From positions 1-64,000 of the forward strand of contig NZ_KB908261.1 in assembly GCF_000382405.1 (NCBI RefSeq): a stretch of DNA of 64,000 bases, in the 5' to 3' direction. The DNA comes from Mycobacterium sp. 141. Its GTDB lineage: Bacteria; Actinomycetota; Actinomycetes; Mycobacteriales; Mycobacteriaceae. Positions 44,339 through 53,732 of the stretch are shown here, piece by piece; the first letter of the stretch is position 1; every line of letters starts with the position of its first letter. Position numbers and translations under genes: made by a program. The notes beneath the pieces are model-generated. The model ran no database searches. It was not told where the DNA came from and saw only the letters and a list, made by a program, of their open reading frames with translations.

Positions 44339-45212
44339 AGCGACCGCTCTCACCTCCGGCCGGCATTGGCGCGATCGGCACAGCGCGCTGAGGCTCGCGG
44401 TGCGAGCGGCCGAGGATTGCCTGCACAGCGCCGGCCGCGAGGCCTCCGATGTCGACCTGCTGATCAACACCGGGATCTATCGCGACCGCAATCTCGGCGA
44501 GCCTGCGCTGGCCGCAATGATCCAGCAGGACATCGGCGCTCACCCAGAAGACCCACACCCGCAAGCGCACGGGACGTTCTCGTTCGACGTCGCCAACGGA
44601 TCGTGTGGAATCCTCACGGCGCTGCAGATCGTCGACGGTTTCCTGAGCGCGCACGTCATCGATCGCGCACTGATCGTCGCGAGCGACGCCGACCCGGGCC
44701 ACAGACTGAGCGAGGACTTTCCGTTCGCACCCGCAGGAGCCGCATTGTTGTGCCGGTGGTCCGACGACGACGAGGGGGTCGGCCTCGTGCAGTGGACGAG
44801 CATCTGCGACGAGGGGGAAAGCTTCAGCGCCACGGTCGGACAGGGCAACCGAAATGTCCTCAGGGTCAGCGAACGTGGCGTCATGGACGAACGGTTTGCA
44901 GCGGCCGCTGCACAATCCGCGACTAGGTGCATCGACGCCGCGGCACTCGACATCGCCGAGATCGACGCAATCGTCGCCGCGCCCGCCCGTGATCAGTTCC
45001 GGAGCTTGCTCGCCGAGCACCTCATGGTTCCCGAAGGCACCATCTTCACCGCCGATGACGAGCACAGCCACACCGCCGCTCTGGCCGGTGCGTTCGAACG
45101 CGCCGTAGGAGTGGTCGGTCCCGGTGATCGCATCCTCATGGTGGCGGCGGGCGCCGGTGTCACGGCCGGCGCCACGCTCTACCGGATGCCTCACGAAGCG
45201 TTGGCGAACTGA
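44322..45212 (+). CDS. FabH-like thiolase-fold protein (second of pair)
   Basis: A 296-aa protein, shorter than KAS III (about 330). Cys in FDVANGSCGILTALQIVDGF aligns with the catalytic Cys, but the His/Asn part is changed: EHSHTAALAGAFERAV replaces GN.S and the region expected to hold the VTHQ His reads IDAIVAAPARDQF. So only part of the catalytic triad is evident. Overlap with the first homologue suggests a heteromeric complex in which this is a partner subunit. The function is unknown. Confidence 0.75.
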   Translation: MGTVIEATALTSGRHWRDRHSALRLAVRAAEDCLHSAGREASDVDLLINTGIYRDRNLGEPALAAMIQQDIGAHPEDPHPQAHGTFSFDVANGSCGILTALQIVDGFLSAHVIDRALIVASDADPGHRLSEDFPFAPAGAALLCRWSDDDEGVGLVQWTSICDEGESFSATVGQGNRNVLRVSERGVMDERFAAAAAQSATRCIDAAALDIAEIDAIVAAPARDQFRSLLAEHLMVPEGTIFTADDEHSHTAALAGAFERAVGVVGPGDRILMVAAGAGVTAGATLYRMPHEALAN

Positions 45213-45213
45213 G

Positions 45214-47259
45214 CTACAGCCCCGTCGGATACGTCTCGGGCGTCTCACCCTGAACCCACGTGCTGGTGGTCTCAAGCGGTTCCAGCGCGCGTGTCCGATC
45301 GATGTGGATGATCGCATCGAACTGCTCAGACGGACGGACGTGGTAATAGTGGCTCTGGCGTTCCGTGGCGGGCAGGTAGATCACCCCGATGGCACGGCCC
45401 AACCGGACGACGTCGAGAGGCTCTGCTGCGGCTCGGCTGATCATCGCCGACACCAGGAACTCCGGTTCGCCGGCCTCATGGAAAAGCTCTTCGATACTCC
45501 CGTTCAGTGCCGGCCTGACCACTTTGCGCTCGGCGACTCCGCCCCATTCACTGGCCGCCGTGACGGTGCCCGTGTAAGTGGTGAAACCGATCGAACGGGA
45601 GTCCTCGGCCCAGCGCTCGCGCACCAACTGTCCCAGGGTCAACTGACCGTCGTTGCCTACTTCGGTGGCTCGAGCATCGCCGACATGAGAGTTGTGGGCC
45701 CAGACCACGATTCGGGCCGGCTCGCGGTCTCCGTGGCGATCGAGGTGCGCCAGCAACGCCTGCAGCGTTTGCGCCATGTGCTGGTCACGCAGATTCCACG
45801 ACGTCACCCGCCCACCGAACATCGCGCGGTAATACACCTCGGCATTACGCACGGTTTGCGCGTTCTGCTGGGCATAGAAGAGTTCGTCTTCTGCGAGCAA
45901 GCCGTCACGACGCGCGTACTCCACCGCGTTGCGTTGCATCTCGACCAGTTGGTCTACCGCTTGACGTTCGCACGACAGGCCGGCACCGAACGCCGCGGCA
46001 AACCCGTAGGCCTGGCCGTCGTCGGCCGAGGTGTGGTCGAAGCACGCGTAGCGTTCTCGCGCCCGTTCCGCGGCAACCGGATCGACGTTCTCGAGGTATC
46101 TGATGACCTCCTGCATGGACCGATGCAGGCTGTAGAGGTCCAAACCGTAGAAGCCGGTCTCACTTTCACCGTCGGCTCGCCGGCGCCCATTGTGCACATG
46201 CAGCCAGTCCACGAAGTCGCGGACCACGACGTTGCGCCACATCCAGGCCGGGAACCGCTCGAACCCACTCAGCGCCCGGGTGGCCGAGCCGTCGTCACCG
46301 AGTCCGCGGACGTACCGGTTCACGCGGTAGGCATCCGGCCAATCCGCCTCGGCGGCAACGGCACAGAAGCCCTTTTTCTCGATCAGCCATTTGGTGATCT
46401 CCGCTCGTGCCGCGTAGAACTCGTGTGTGCCGTGCGAGCTTTCGCCGATCAGTACGATCCTGGCGTCGCCGATGATCTCCTCAAGGGCCTCGGTCGGGGG
46501 TACGCCGCCCGGGGCGTCGACGGCCACCCGGCGGACGATCGCCGCGGGTGTCTCCTCGGCCCGAACCCGTTCTGCGACACGGCCCGTGGTCGGTGTCGCG
46601 AGCAGTTCGCGCACCTCTTCGTCGCTGACCTGCCGGAAGTCCCAGAACGACTCACCGACCGCCACAAATGGCGTGGGCATCGACGCGCACACCACGTCGT
46701 CGACCACGGCCGCGAACTCGCGGCAGGTGGATTCCGGTGCCGCAGGCACGGCAATCACGATTTCGGCGGGGTCGGATTCCCGCAGCGCCTGCACCGCAGC
46801 GGCCATGCTCGCTCCGGTTGCCAACCCGTCGTCGACCAGGATGACGGTCTTACCGGTGACGTCGACGCGCGGGCGGCCGCCGCGATAGGCCGCTTCACGC
46901 CGGTGCAGTTCCCGCCCTTCGCGTTCGGCGACAGCGCGCAGTTGCTGCGGGGTGATCCGCAAGGCACGAAGCATGTCGTCGTTCACCACGACGCGTCCAT
47001 CTGCGGCAAGCGCTCCTACGGCGAATTCCTCGTGTCCCGGCGCGCCGAGCTTGCGCACGACGAACGCATCCAGCGGAGCTCTGAGGGCCGCCGCCACCTC
47101 CCAGGCGACAGGGATACCGCCGCGGGGCAGCCCCAGAACGATGAGGTTCTCGCGGTCTCGGTATGCGCCCAGCAGACTGGCCAGGACTTGTCCGGCCTCA
47201 CGGCGATCGCGGAACACATGCCGCGGCGTACCTCGGGTGAGGCCTCGTGATCGAGTCAT
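45214..47259 (-). CDS. Phosphoribosyltransferase-erythromycin esterase fusion (Rv2030c-type)
   Basis: A 681-aa two-domain protein. Residues 1-220 are a type I phosphoribosyltransferase: [17 protein letters not shown], and the PRPP loop [15 protein letters not shown]. Residues 240-660 are an erythromycin-esterase-like domain with [20 protein letters not shown]-like [28 protein letters not shown] and [14 protein letters not shown], which carry the catalytic His and Glu residues. DosR-regulated Rv2030c has the same fusion and, as I recall, a similar length. ATG 47259 has GAGGGAG upstream. The substrates are unknown. The stop abuts the convergent FabH-like gene. Confidence 0.85.
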   Translation of the reverse strand: MTRSRGLTRGTPRHVFRDRREAGQVLASLLGAYRDRENLIVLGLPRGGIPVAWEVAAALRAPLDAFVVRKLGAPGHEEFAVGALAADGRVVVNDDMLRALRITPQQLRAVAEREGRELHRREAAYRGGRPRVDVTGKTVILVDDGLATGASMAAAVQALRESDPAEIVIAVPAAPESTCREFAAVVDDVVCASMPTPFVAVGESFWDFRQVSDEEVRELLATPTTGRVAERVRAEETPAAIVRRVAVDAPGGVPPTEALEEIIGDARIVLIGESSHGTHEFYAARAEITKWLIEKKGFCAVAAEADWPDAYRVNRYVRGLGDDGSATRALSGFERFPAWMWRNVVVRDFVDWLHVHNGRRRADGESETGFYGLDLYSLHRSMQEVIRYLENVDPVAAERARERYACFDHTSADDGQAYGFAAAFGAGLSCERQAVDQLVEMQRNAVEYARRDGLLAEDELFYAQQNAQTVRNAEVYYRAMFGGRVTSWNLRDQHMAQTLQALLAHLDRHGDREPARIVVWAHNSHVGDARATEVGNDGQLTLGQLVRERWAEDSRSIGFTTYTGTVTAASEWGGVAERKVVRPALNGSIEELFHEAGEPEFLVSAMISRAAAEPLDVVRLGRAIGVIYLPATERQSHYYHVRPSEQFDAIIHIDRTRALEPLETTSTWVQGETPETYPTGL

Positions 47260-47321
47260 GATTGCTCCCTCGGTGCTGTTCGAGCTATAGGCGAATCTGA
47301 CCACCGCAGCACCGCCGCCAC

Positions 47322-47339
47322 AAGGGACCGAAGTCCCCG
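47322..47339. promoter_or_regulatory. DosR-like box between the esterase fusion and the SRPBCC paralogue
   Basis: AAGGGACCGAAGTCCCCG is one of the best matches in the window (GGGAC...GTCCC). It lies 63 bp upstream of the fusion gene (minus) and 82 bp upstream of the plus-strand gene at 47421, so it can serve both. Confidence 0.7.
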
Positions 47340-47420
47340 GTGCCCGGGGTCATTTGTCGACGTCCAGTTGAGGGACCACCGGCCCTAGCACAGAACGCGC
47401 GACCGCTGCATGGTCGGGAT

Positions 47421-48077
47421 ATGACGACGAACATCACGCGCGGTGCAGGTGCGCTCGCACTTCTGTATGCGGCAAGGCGCTTCTACCGGAACTGGGGGAC
47501 GACGAAGGAAGAATGCCAGCTGTCGATCCCCGGTGACAAGCTGATCAGCAAGCCCGCAGGCGTTACCACAGAGGGCATTTGGATCGACGCCCCGCCGCGC
47601 GCCGTCTGGCCGTGGCTGGTTCAGATGGGGCAGGATCGCGCTGGTTTCTACGCCTTGCCGGGGTTTCAGAACACCGATCGGATTCATCCGGAATGGCAGC
47701 GTCTCGCCGCAGGCGATACCGTGCGACTCACGCCGGCGAACTGGGCGGGCCGGCCCAACGGGTATGTGCTGTCGGTCGTGGAAGTCATTGAGCGGCAGGC
47801 GATCGTGCTACGCACACCCAAGGGCAGCAGTTGGGACGCCACCTGCACGTTCCAGCTGGCGCCACATTGGCAAGACCGGTGCCGGCTGCTGGTCCGGACC
47901 CGCATCGGGTTGGTCCATCCTGGCGCGGTCATGCTCACCGAACTCGTGGGAGCCCCCAGGGCACTGACTGTTCGACACATTCTCAAGGGCATCAAACAGC
48001 GCGCAGAAACTGCGTACGAGGCCGAGGTGTCCGCCGAGACATCCAATGCCGCAGCGGACATTCACCCCACGAACTGA
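47421..48077 (+). CDS. SRPBCC/START-like hypothetical protein, paralogue of 36458-37168
   Basis: A 218-aa protein. A GALALLYAARRFYRNWG lead is followed by IDAPPRAVWPWLVQMGQDRA, DRIHPEWQRLAAGDTVRLTP, and a helical end with HILKGIKQRAETAYEAE. The shared APPRAVWPWLVQ and RIHPEWQ blocks show it is homologous to the gene at 36458. Probable ligand-binding helix-grip fold; the function is unknown. It converges on the PPOX gene with 4 bp between the stops. Confidence 0.75.
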   Translation: MTTNITRGAGALALLYAARRFYRNWGTTKEECQLSIPGDKLISKPAGVTTEGIWIDAPPRAVWPWLVQMGQDRAGFYALPGFQNTDRIHPEWQRLAAGDTVRLTPANWAGRPNGYVLSVVEVIERQAIVLRTPKGSSWDATCTFQLAPHWQDRCRLLVRTRIGLVHPGAVMLTELVGAPRALTVRHILKGIKQRAETAYEAEVSAETSNAAADIHPTN

Positions 48078-48081
48078 TCAC

Positions 48082-48516
48082 CTACTCGTCGGCAGTGTCG
48101 CGGGCAGGTTCAGGGCCGAAGATAAAACGCCTTCCGGTGACCCTCAGTGGTCGGATCCGCACGTAATGTCGTTTGGTCGTTGCCGTCCAGGGATAGAGTT
48201 CGGCACGCTCGGCCTCCTCGATCTCCTCGTCGGTACGCAGTGTTTGTGCGAGCCCTCGGACGACCACACTCCAGCCTTCGCCGGCCTCGTGGTCGTCGGC
48301 CTCGAACAGCACATGGTTGTTGATTGCGGCACTGACCAGCTTGGCCCCCTCGGCGGTACGAAAGAGCACGGTGCGTCGCTGCACGACGAAATTCACCGGG
48401 AAGATCTCCGGCTCCCCCTCCACACTCGTCACGAGCCGCCCCAGCGCGACACTGGACAGCAGATCCCAGCTTTCGGGCTCGGACAGAATGGAAATCGGTT
48501 GCGATTCTGTGGTCAT
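48082..48516 (-). CDS. Pyridoxamine 5'-phosphate oxidase-family flavin/F420 protein
   Basis: A 144-aa split-barrel protein: LLSSVALGRLVTSVEGEPEI, FPVNFVVQRRTVLFRTAEGAKL, VVVRGLAQTL and YPWTATTKRHYVRIRPLRVTG. It resembles DosR-regulated PPOX-type proteins of mycobacteria that bind FMN or F420. The DosR-like box at 48553-48570 lies 37 bp upstream. Confidence 0.82.
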   Translation of the reverse strand: MTTESQPISILSEPESWDLLSSVALGRLVTSVEGEPEIFPVNFVVQRRTVLFRTAEGAKLVSAAINNHVLFEADDHEAGEGWSVVVRGLAQTLRTDEEIEEAERAELYPWTATTKRHYVRIRPLRVTGRRFIFGPEPARDTADE

Positions 48517-48552
48517 GCGGAAGACGCTACCCAGCGTGAGGCCTGCACGGAC

Positions 48553-48570
48553 ATGGCCGAAAGTCCCGAA
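48553..48570. promoter_or_regulatory. DosR-like box upstream of the PPOX gene
   Basis: ATGGCCGAAAGTCCCGAA retains the AGTCCCGAA half of the DosR consensus exactly; the other half is degenerate. 37 bp upstream of ATG 48516. Confidence 0.55.
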
Positions 48571-48601
48571 AGATCAGACACCAACGGCCTTCGTCGAGCG
48601 G

Positions 48602-51600
48602 CTAGCGGACGGCCGACGAATCAGCGGGTGTGCCCGGGAACCGGACCATGTGCCCTGGCGCCACTCGTTCGACGCGACCACGGCATTCGACCGTGACGGG
48701 AGGAAGGTCGCGCGGGCTCACACTCACCTCCGCGCCGAGGCCGCTGACCCGGATATACAGGTGATGACCTCGATAATGGATCGGAAAACCCAATGCGCCA
48801 AGTGATTCGGGCCAGTGCGGGGAAAGGACGATCCGGTTGCCGCGGGTTTCGAGACCGGTGAAACAGCGCTGCATGAGGTCGACGCTGCCGGCCATCGCGG
48901 CGAGGTGAATCCCCTCGGAGGTCGTACCGCCCTGGATGTCGGCGACGTCGGACTTCAGCACGTCGCGGAAAAACTCCAAGGCGTGATCACGGTTGGCACG
49001 AGCGAGAACCCACGAGTTCACCACCGCGCTCAGCGTGGACCCGTTCGAGGAGCGCGCGATGTAGTAGTCGACCATCACCGGGATCCGCTCGGGCGGAAAT
49101 TCGTAGTCGAGTCGGTCGAGCAACTCGCCCAGCTCATCGGACGACAACAGGTACAGCAGCATCAACGTGTCGGCCTGCTTGGCGGCCTTGTATCGATTGA
49201 CGTCATCACCCTCGGCTTCCAGGATGCGGTCGAGCCGCTGGATGTTTCCGTACCTGCTGCGGTAGGTCTCCCAATTCAGTTCCGCCAGTTGGTCGTACCC
49301 GTCGAACTGGCTGATCAAGCCCTCATGGAACGGCACGAACATCCGGCAGCTGACATGGTCCCAGCGTGCGAGTTCATCGTCTGTCAGGGCGAGCTTTTCC
49401 CGTAGGTCGAGCCGGTTCGCCAACGGCATGGCCGTCAGTGCGTCGATGGCCCGCAGGATGACCCATACGGCCATGACGTTCGTGTAGGCGTTGTCGTCGA
49501 TTCCGTCGTGTGGTCTATCGGGGGACCCGGAGTGGAACTCATCTGGCCCGATCACGCCGTTGATGTGATAACGGTCCGCGGTGCTGTCGTAAGTCGTTCT
49601 GCTCACCCAGAATCGAGCGATTTCGACCAGCATCTCTGCTCCGTAGTCGATCAGATAGGCCAGATCTGCGGTGACCTGGTAGAACTGCCAGACGTTGTAG
49701 GCAACGGCAATACCGATGTGGTGCGCACGATGGCTCGCATCGACGCTCCAACGGCCGGATCGCGGGTTGAGGTGCAGCTCAGGGCTTTCCTCGCGGCCAT
49801 CGCTGCCCGACTGCCACGGGAACATCGCACCCGCGTAACCCGCCAACTGCGCGGCACGGCGCGCCTCGGTGAGCCGCCGGTACCGGTAGCGCAGCAACGC
49901 GCGGGTGATCGTCGGGAAATGCAGGTTGAGCACCGGGAAGATCAGCAACTCGTCCCAGAACACGTGGCCGCGGTATGCCTCGCCGTGGAGGCCACGAGCC
50001 GGGATGCCGACATCGAGGTCCTCGCTGTTGTACGAAACCGTTTGCAGCAGGTGCATCAGGTGCAGTCGCAGCACTCGCAACTCATCGACATGACCGTCGA
50101 AGTCGATGGTCAACCGTTCCCAGATGTGCGACCAGACCAGCTCATGAGCGCCTCGCAACTCGGCGAATCGGCCCTGCCGTTCCAGCCGGCGTTCGGCGCC
50201 GCCGGCCGCATCGGATGTCGCCACGTCGCGTCCGGTCACCAACACCGCGATCTTCTCGATCGCCAACGACTGCCCCGCAGTGAGTTCAGTGCTGATCTCA
50301 TGGCCGATCTCGTATCCGTCGTCGACGAGCCGATACTTCGCTACCGCGGCGGCATCGTCACGCCACACTGTGGTTCGCGCAGCAAGCGCCATGGGAATCT
50401 GCGACTGCTTGGTCTGAACCGTCAGGAGAACCGAATTGTCGGTCAGTGCCCGCTTTTCCAACGACCGGAGATGGTCACCGGCCAGCTCGCGGTAGCGCTC
50501 GACACCGACATTGCAGACGTTCGCGTCCAGTGTCGAACGAATCTCGATCGTGCCGCACCAGTCCTCGGCACGGACAACGGTTTCCAGAGCCGCGACATGA
50601 GCCTGGTTCATCGCGGCAAATCGATTCTGCGTCACGGCCGTCGTGCGTCCGGCTTCATCGCGGAAACGGAACTCCCGGGTCAGCACGGCGGCCCGGAGAT
50701 CGAGGGTCTGGCGGAATGAGAGCAACGTGACGGTGTCGATGTCGAACCAGTCGCCACCGTTCACGCGAAAGCTCAGGGGAAGCCAGTTGGGTACGTTCAC
50801 GAGGCTTTCGTTCTCGACCGTGGTACCGCCGACCAGATCGCCCAGACGGTTGTACACGCCCGCGATGTAGGTACCCGGATAGTGCACCTGACCGGCCGTC
50901 GATTCGGGCGCCGCGCCGCGGGTGGCGAAGTAGCCATTTCCCACTGTGCACAGGGCTTCCCGCAGCTTCTCCTCCGCCGGCAGGTACTCGTCGTAGGTAA
51001 ACGTCCAGCCGTGGCGGAAATCACTTTGCCGGTGAGCCAGCCAAGCCGCGCCGCGCCGCAGGAACCGGCCCACTTCGGCGGGATCGTCCAGGCGGTACTG
51101 GGCGGCGGTCCGGCGATCACCGTCTTCGCCATGACAGACGATCACACCGACACCTTTGAGTCGAATCGCGTCGAAGACGTCTTCGTCGGTGAGGTCGTCG
51201 CCGAGGTAGATGGGCAACACGTGGTCACGCGGATGCATCTGGTTGCGGATCCAGGTCAACGCTGTGCCCTTGTTCCAGTCGATGTCTGGCCGCAACTCGA
51301 CCACCATCCGTCCACCGGTGACCCGTAATCCGCGGCGGTGTCCTTGCCGGTGTACGGCGGCGAGAATTTCATTCACGTGCTGTGGCGCCACGTTGCGGTA
51401 GTGGATCGCGACCGCGTACCGCTTGGCTTCGATGCGCACACCTGGTACGTCGGCCAGTTCGGCGTGCAAGGCCTCCGCCGCGCGCTGCAGAGCCGGTACG
51501 GCGGCCTGGGCCGCGTCTTGGTCGTGATGATGTCCTTCGGGGTCGACGAGTTCGAAGCCGTGGTTGCCGGCGTACCACAAACCTGGCACACCTACCCTGT

Positions 51601-52579
51601 CGCGGATGTCAGCCAGATCGCGTCCGCTGAGTATGGCGACAGGACACCGCGCGGCCAGATCGACCAGTGTTTCGGCGACACCGTCGACAAGCGTCGCAGT
51701 GTCCGGATCCGTCACGATCTCCGACAGCGTCCCGTCGAAGTCGAGACAGACCAACGGCCGCCTGCCGTCGACGACACCAGTCAGCTCACCATGGGCATCC
51801 ATCACATTGGGCAGCCCTGACATGGGTTTGTCTCCGGTGCGCACCACGGCAGCCGCCAGATCGGGAACCACGATGTCGGCACCCGCGCGGAGCAGTTCCT
51901 CTCGGTAGCCGGTCCGGTCGACGCCGATGACAAGAGCGAAGCCGCCATTACGTCCTGCCGTCACGCCGGCTTGTGCATCCTCGACGACCACGCAGCGTTG
52001 CGGCGTCACTCCCAAACTGGCAGCGGTCTCCCAAAGCACTGCCGGGTCGGGCTTGCCCGGCAGCTTGAGTGCTTCGGCAACCACGCCGTCGACACGGATG
52101 GGAAACAGATCGCCCAGTCCGGCTGCCTCGAGCACTTTTTCGCAATTCCGGCTGGACGAATAAACTGCCGTGGCCACACCTGTTTCAGCGAGGCTGCGCA
52201 CCAACGCCACCGTGGACGGATAAGCCCGCACCCCATTTGCCATTCGCGCCGAGAAGAGCTGCTGCTTACGATTCGCCAGACCCCAGACCGTGTCGTATCC
52301 GGTGTCGTCCGGGCGGCCGCCCGGAAGCGAAATCCCCCGGGCCCGAAGCAGCGCCGCGATGCCGTCTCGGCGAGGCTTGCCGTCCACATACCGGCGGTAG
52401 TCCGCTCCGGTGAATGGCGAGACATCCTCGTCAACGCCGGCCGCACGGTGTGCGAAGAACTCGGCGAACAGCGCCGTCCACGCCGCGGCGTGCACAGCGG
52501 CCGTATCGGTGACCACGCCGTCGAGGTCGAAGATGACCGCGTCATGCGACCGTGGATCGATCGTGACCGACGCAGTCAT
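48602..52579 (-). CDS. otsB1: OtsB1-type fusion: HAD phosphatase, trehalose phosphatase and GH65 phosphorylase
   Basis: A 1325-aa protein, about the size of M. tuberculosis OtsB1 (Rv2006). Residues 1-250: beta-phosphoglucomutase-like HAD (VIFDLDGVVTDTAAVHAAAW). Residues 260-510: trehalose-6-phosphate-phosphatase-type HAD (LVCLDFDGTLSEIVTDPDTA, ILSGRDLADIR, GDDLTDEDVFDAI). Residues 530-1320: GH65 maltose/trehalose/kojibiose phosphorylase (LCTVGNGYFATRGA, GHVFWDELLIFPVLNL, catalytic Glu in GVIGPDEFHSG, KQADTLMLLYLL). It probably phosphorolyses a disaccharide and isomerises or dephosphorylates the product. ATG 52579 overlaps the pfkB stop (ATGA), so it is coupled to pfkB. Confidence 0.9.
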   Translation of the reverse strand: MTASVTIDPRSHDAVIFDLDGVVTDTAAVHAAAWTALFAEFFAHRAAGVDEDVSPFTGADYRRYVDGKPRRDGIAALLRARGISLPGGRPDDTGYDTVWGLANRKQQLFSARMANGVRAYPSTVALVRSLAETGVATAVYSSSRNCEKVLEAAGLGDLFPIRVDGVVAEALKLPGKPDPAVLWETAASLGVTPQRCVVVEDAQAGVTAGRNGGFALVIGVDRTGYREELLRAGADIVVPDLAAAVVRTGDKPMSGLPNVMDAHGELTGVVDGRRPLVCLDFDGTLSEIVTDPDTATLVDGVAETLVDLAARCPVAILSGRDLADIRDRVGVPGLWYAGNHGFELVDPEGHHHDQDAAQAAVPALQRAAEALHAELADVPGVRIEAKRYAVAIHYRNVAPQHVNEILAAVHRQGHRRGLRVTGGRMVVELRPDIDWNKGTALTWIRNQMHPRDHVLPIYLGDDLTDEDVFDAIRLKGVGVIVCHGEDGDRRTAAQYRLDDPAEVGRFLRRGAAWLAHRQSDFRHGWTFTYDEYLPAEEKLREALCTVGNGYFATRGAAPESTAGQVHYPGTYIAGVYNRLGDLVGGTTVENESLVNVPNWLPLSFRVNGGDWFDIDTVTLLSFRQTLDLRAAVLTREFRFRDEAGRTTAVTQNRFAAMNQAHVAALETVVRAEDWCGTIEIRSTLDANVCNVGVERYRELAGDHLRSLEKRALTDNSVLLTVQTKQSQIPMALAARTTVWRDDAAAVAKYRLVDDGYEIGHEISTELTAGQSLAIEKIAVLVTGRDVATSDAAGGAERRLERQGRFAELRGAHELVWSHIWERLTIDFDGHVDELRVLRLHLMHLLQTVSYNSEDLDVGIPARGLHGEAYRGHVFWDELLIFPVLNLHFPTITRALLRYRYRRLTEARRAAQLAGYAGAMFPWQSGSDGREESPELHLNPRSGRWSVDASHRAHHIGIAVAYNVWQFYQVTADLAYLIDYGAEMLVEIARFWVSRTTYDSTADRYHINGVIGPDEFHSGSPDRPHDGIDDNAYTNVMAVWVILRAIDALTAMPLANRLDLREKLALTDDELARWDHVSCRMFVPFHEGLISQFDGYDQLAELNWETYRSRYGNIQRLDRILEAEGDDVNRYKAAKQADTLMLLYLLSSDELGELLDRLDYEFPPERIPVMVDYYIARSSNGSTLSAVVNSWVLARANRDHALEFFRDVLKSDVADIQGGTTSEGIHLAAMAGSVDLMQRCFTGLETRGNRIVLSPHWPESLGALGFPIHYRGHHLYIRVSGLGAEVSVSPRDLPPVTVECRGRVERVAPGHMVRFPGTPADSSAVR

Positions 52580-53592
52580 TGACGGCCGCTGCCGGAAAGC
52601 GATACGTCGACATCGCTGTCCCGCTCGCCGAAGTCCTCGAGGATGACCGGTTCCTCGGCGAGCGCAAAAAGTCGTTCTACGTCGGCTTGCGTGCACGGTT
52701 GGCTGCCCGGCGTCAGCAACTCCGCCGTACCGGCTGCAATCCCGTACCGCACAGACTCGTTCAGTGACCAATCCCTGCTCAACCCCACAGTGATCGCCGC
52801 GACCATCGCGTCACCCGCACCGACACCACTGACCACTGTGCTCATCGGGATTGCGGGGAACCACAGCGCTCGCCGTCCGGTTATCAGCAGTCCGCCATCG
52901 GGTCCCAGGGAAACGACGACAGTCTCCGCTTGACCGCACGCGATGATGTCGCGGGCGGCGGCGACCTGCTCGGACCTGGTTGCCAATTCACGTCCGGACA
53001 ATTCCCGGAGTTCGCGCACGCTGGCCTTCAGAAGGAACACTCCCGAGGTGAAATGCCGTAGCCCGCAGCCGGAGGTGTCCAAGACCAGCCGCGCGCCGAC
53101 ATCCCGACACACGAGGGCAACCTGCTGGTAGAAGTTCTCGGCGGCACCCGGTGGAAGACTCCCGCTGGCCACCACGAACCGAGCCGATGTGGCCTGCTGC
53201 CGCAGCTCTCGCAGGCAGCGCTGCTGTTCGACAAAGGACACCTGCGGCCCCGGGAGCACGAAGCGGTATTGCAGACCGGTACGTGTCTCATCGACCGTGA
53301 AGCTTTCCCGGGTTGCGCCCTCGATCGTGATGCGTCGGATCGGGATACCGTCCCGGGCAAGAAGTCCGGTCAACAGATCCCCGGATGAACCACCCGCGGG
53401 GTAGATGGCACAAACCGACGCACCGAGCACGTCTGCAACCTTGGCGACATTGATTCCACCGCCGCCGGCGTCGTAACGAGGGTCGGCGCAACGTATCTTG
53501 TTCGTCGGTCGCACCTCCTCGACAGAGCTGGTGATGTCGACCGCTGGATTCATCGTCAATGTGACGATCGTTGGCGAGATTGGCCGCTCCAT
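52576..53592 (-). CDS. pfkB: 6-phosphofructokinase II (PfkB)
   Basis: A 338-aa ribokinase-fold sugar kinase with the N-terminal TMNPAVDITSSVEEVRPTNK, GGGGINVAKVADVLGA, FVVASGSLPPGAAENFYQQV and the C-terminal catalytic GVGAGDAMVAAITVGL (Asp base). Phosphorylates fructose-6-phosphate; DosR-regulated in M. tuberculosis (Rv2029c). Divergent from PEP synthase with a DosR-like box between, and translationally coupled to otsB1. The pair channels sugar from disaccharide phosphorolysis into glycolysis under hypoxia (inference). Confidence 0.92.
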   Translation of the reverse strand: MERPISPTIVTLTMNPAVDITSSVEEVRPTNKIRCADPRYDAGGGGINVAKVADVLGASVCAIYPAGGSSGDLLTGLLARDGIPIRRITIEGATRESFTVDETRTGLQYRFVLPGPQVSFVEQQRCLRELRQQATSARFVVASGSLPPGAAENFYQQVALVCRDVGARLVLDTSGCGLRHFTSGVFLLKASVRELRELSGRELATRSEQVAAARDIIACGQAETVVVSLGPDGGLLITGRRALWFPAIPMSTVVSGVGAGDAMVAAITVGLSRDWSLNESVRYGIAAGTAELLTPGSQPCTQADVERLFALAEEPVILEDFGERDSDVDVSLSGSGRQ

Positions 53593-53627
53593 ACCGTCGA
53601 TCCGACTACGCGCATCCGCCCAGCACT

Positions 53628-53645
53628 AGGGGCCGAAGTCCCACA
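53628..53645. promoter_or_regulatory. DosR-like box between pfkB and PEP synthase
   Basis: AGGGGCCGAAGTCCCACA. It is 36 bp upstream of pfkB (minus) and 88 bp upstream of the PEP synthase start (plus), so it is placed for divergent control. Confidence 0.65.
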
Positions 53646-53732
53646 TCGGCATTTTGAGGACTTCTTGCCTGACGTATCGGTGACCTTCAGCCCATCAGTT
53701 GTGGTCCTCGGACGCTACGCTCGTTATACGGC

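Noticed and set aside
45124..47250. 708-aa open frame on the plus strand opposite the phosphoribosyltransferase-esterase gene
   Set aside because: Low-complexity composition typical of a GC-rich shadow; the minus strand encodes a recognised two-domain protein with a DosR-like box and ribosome site.
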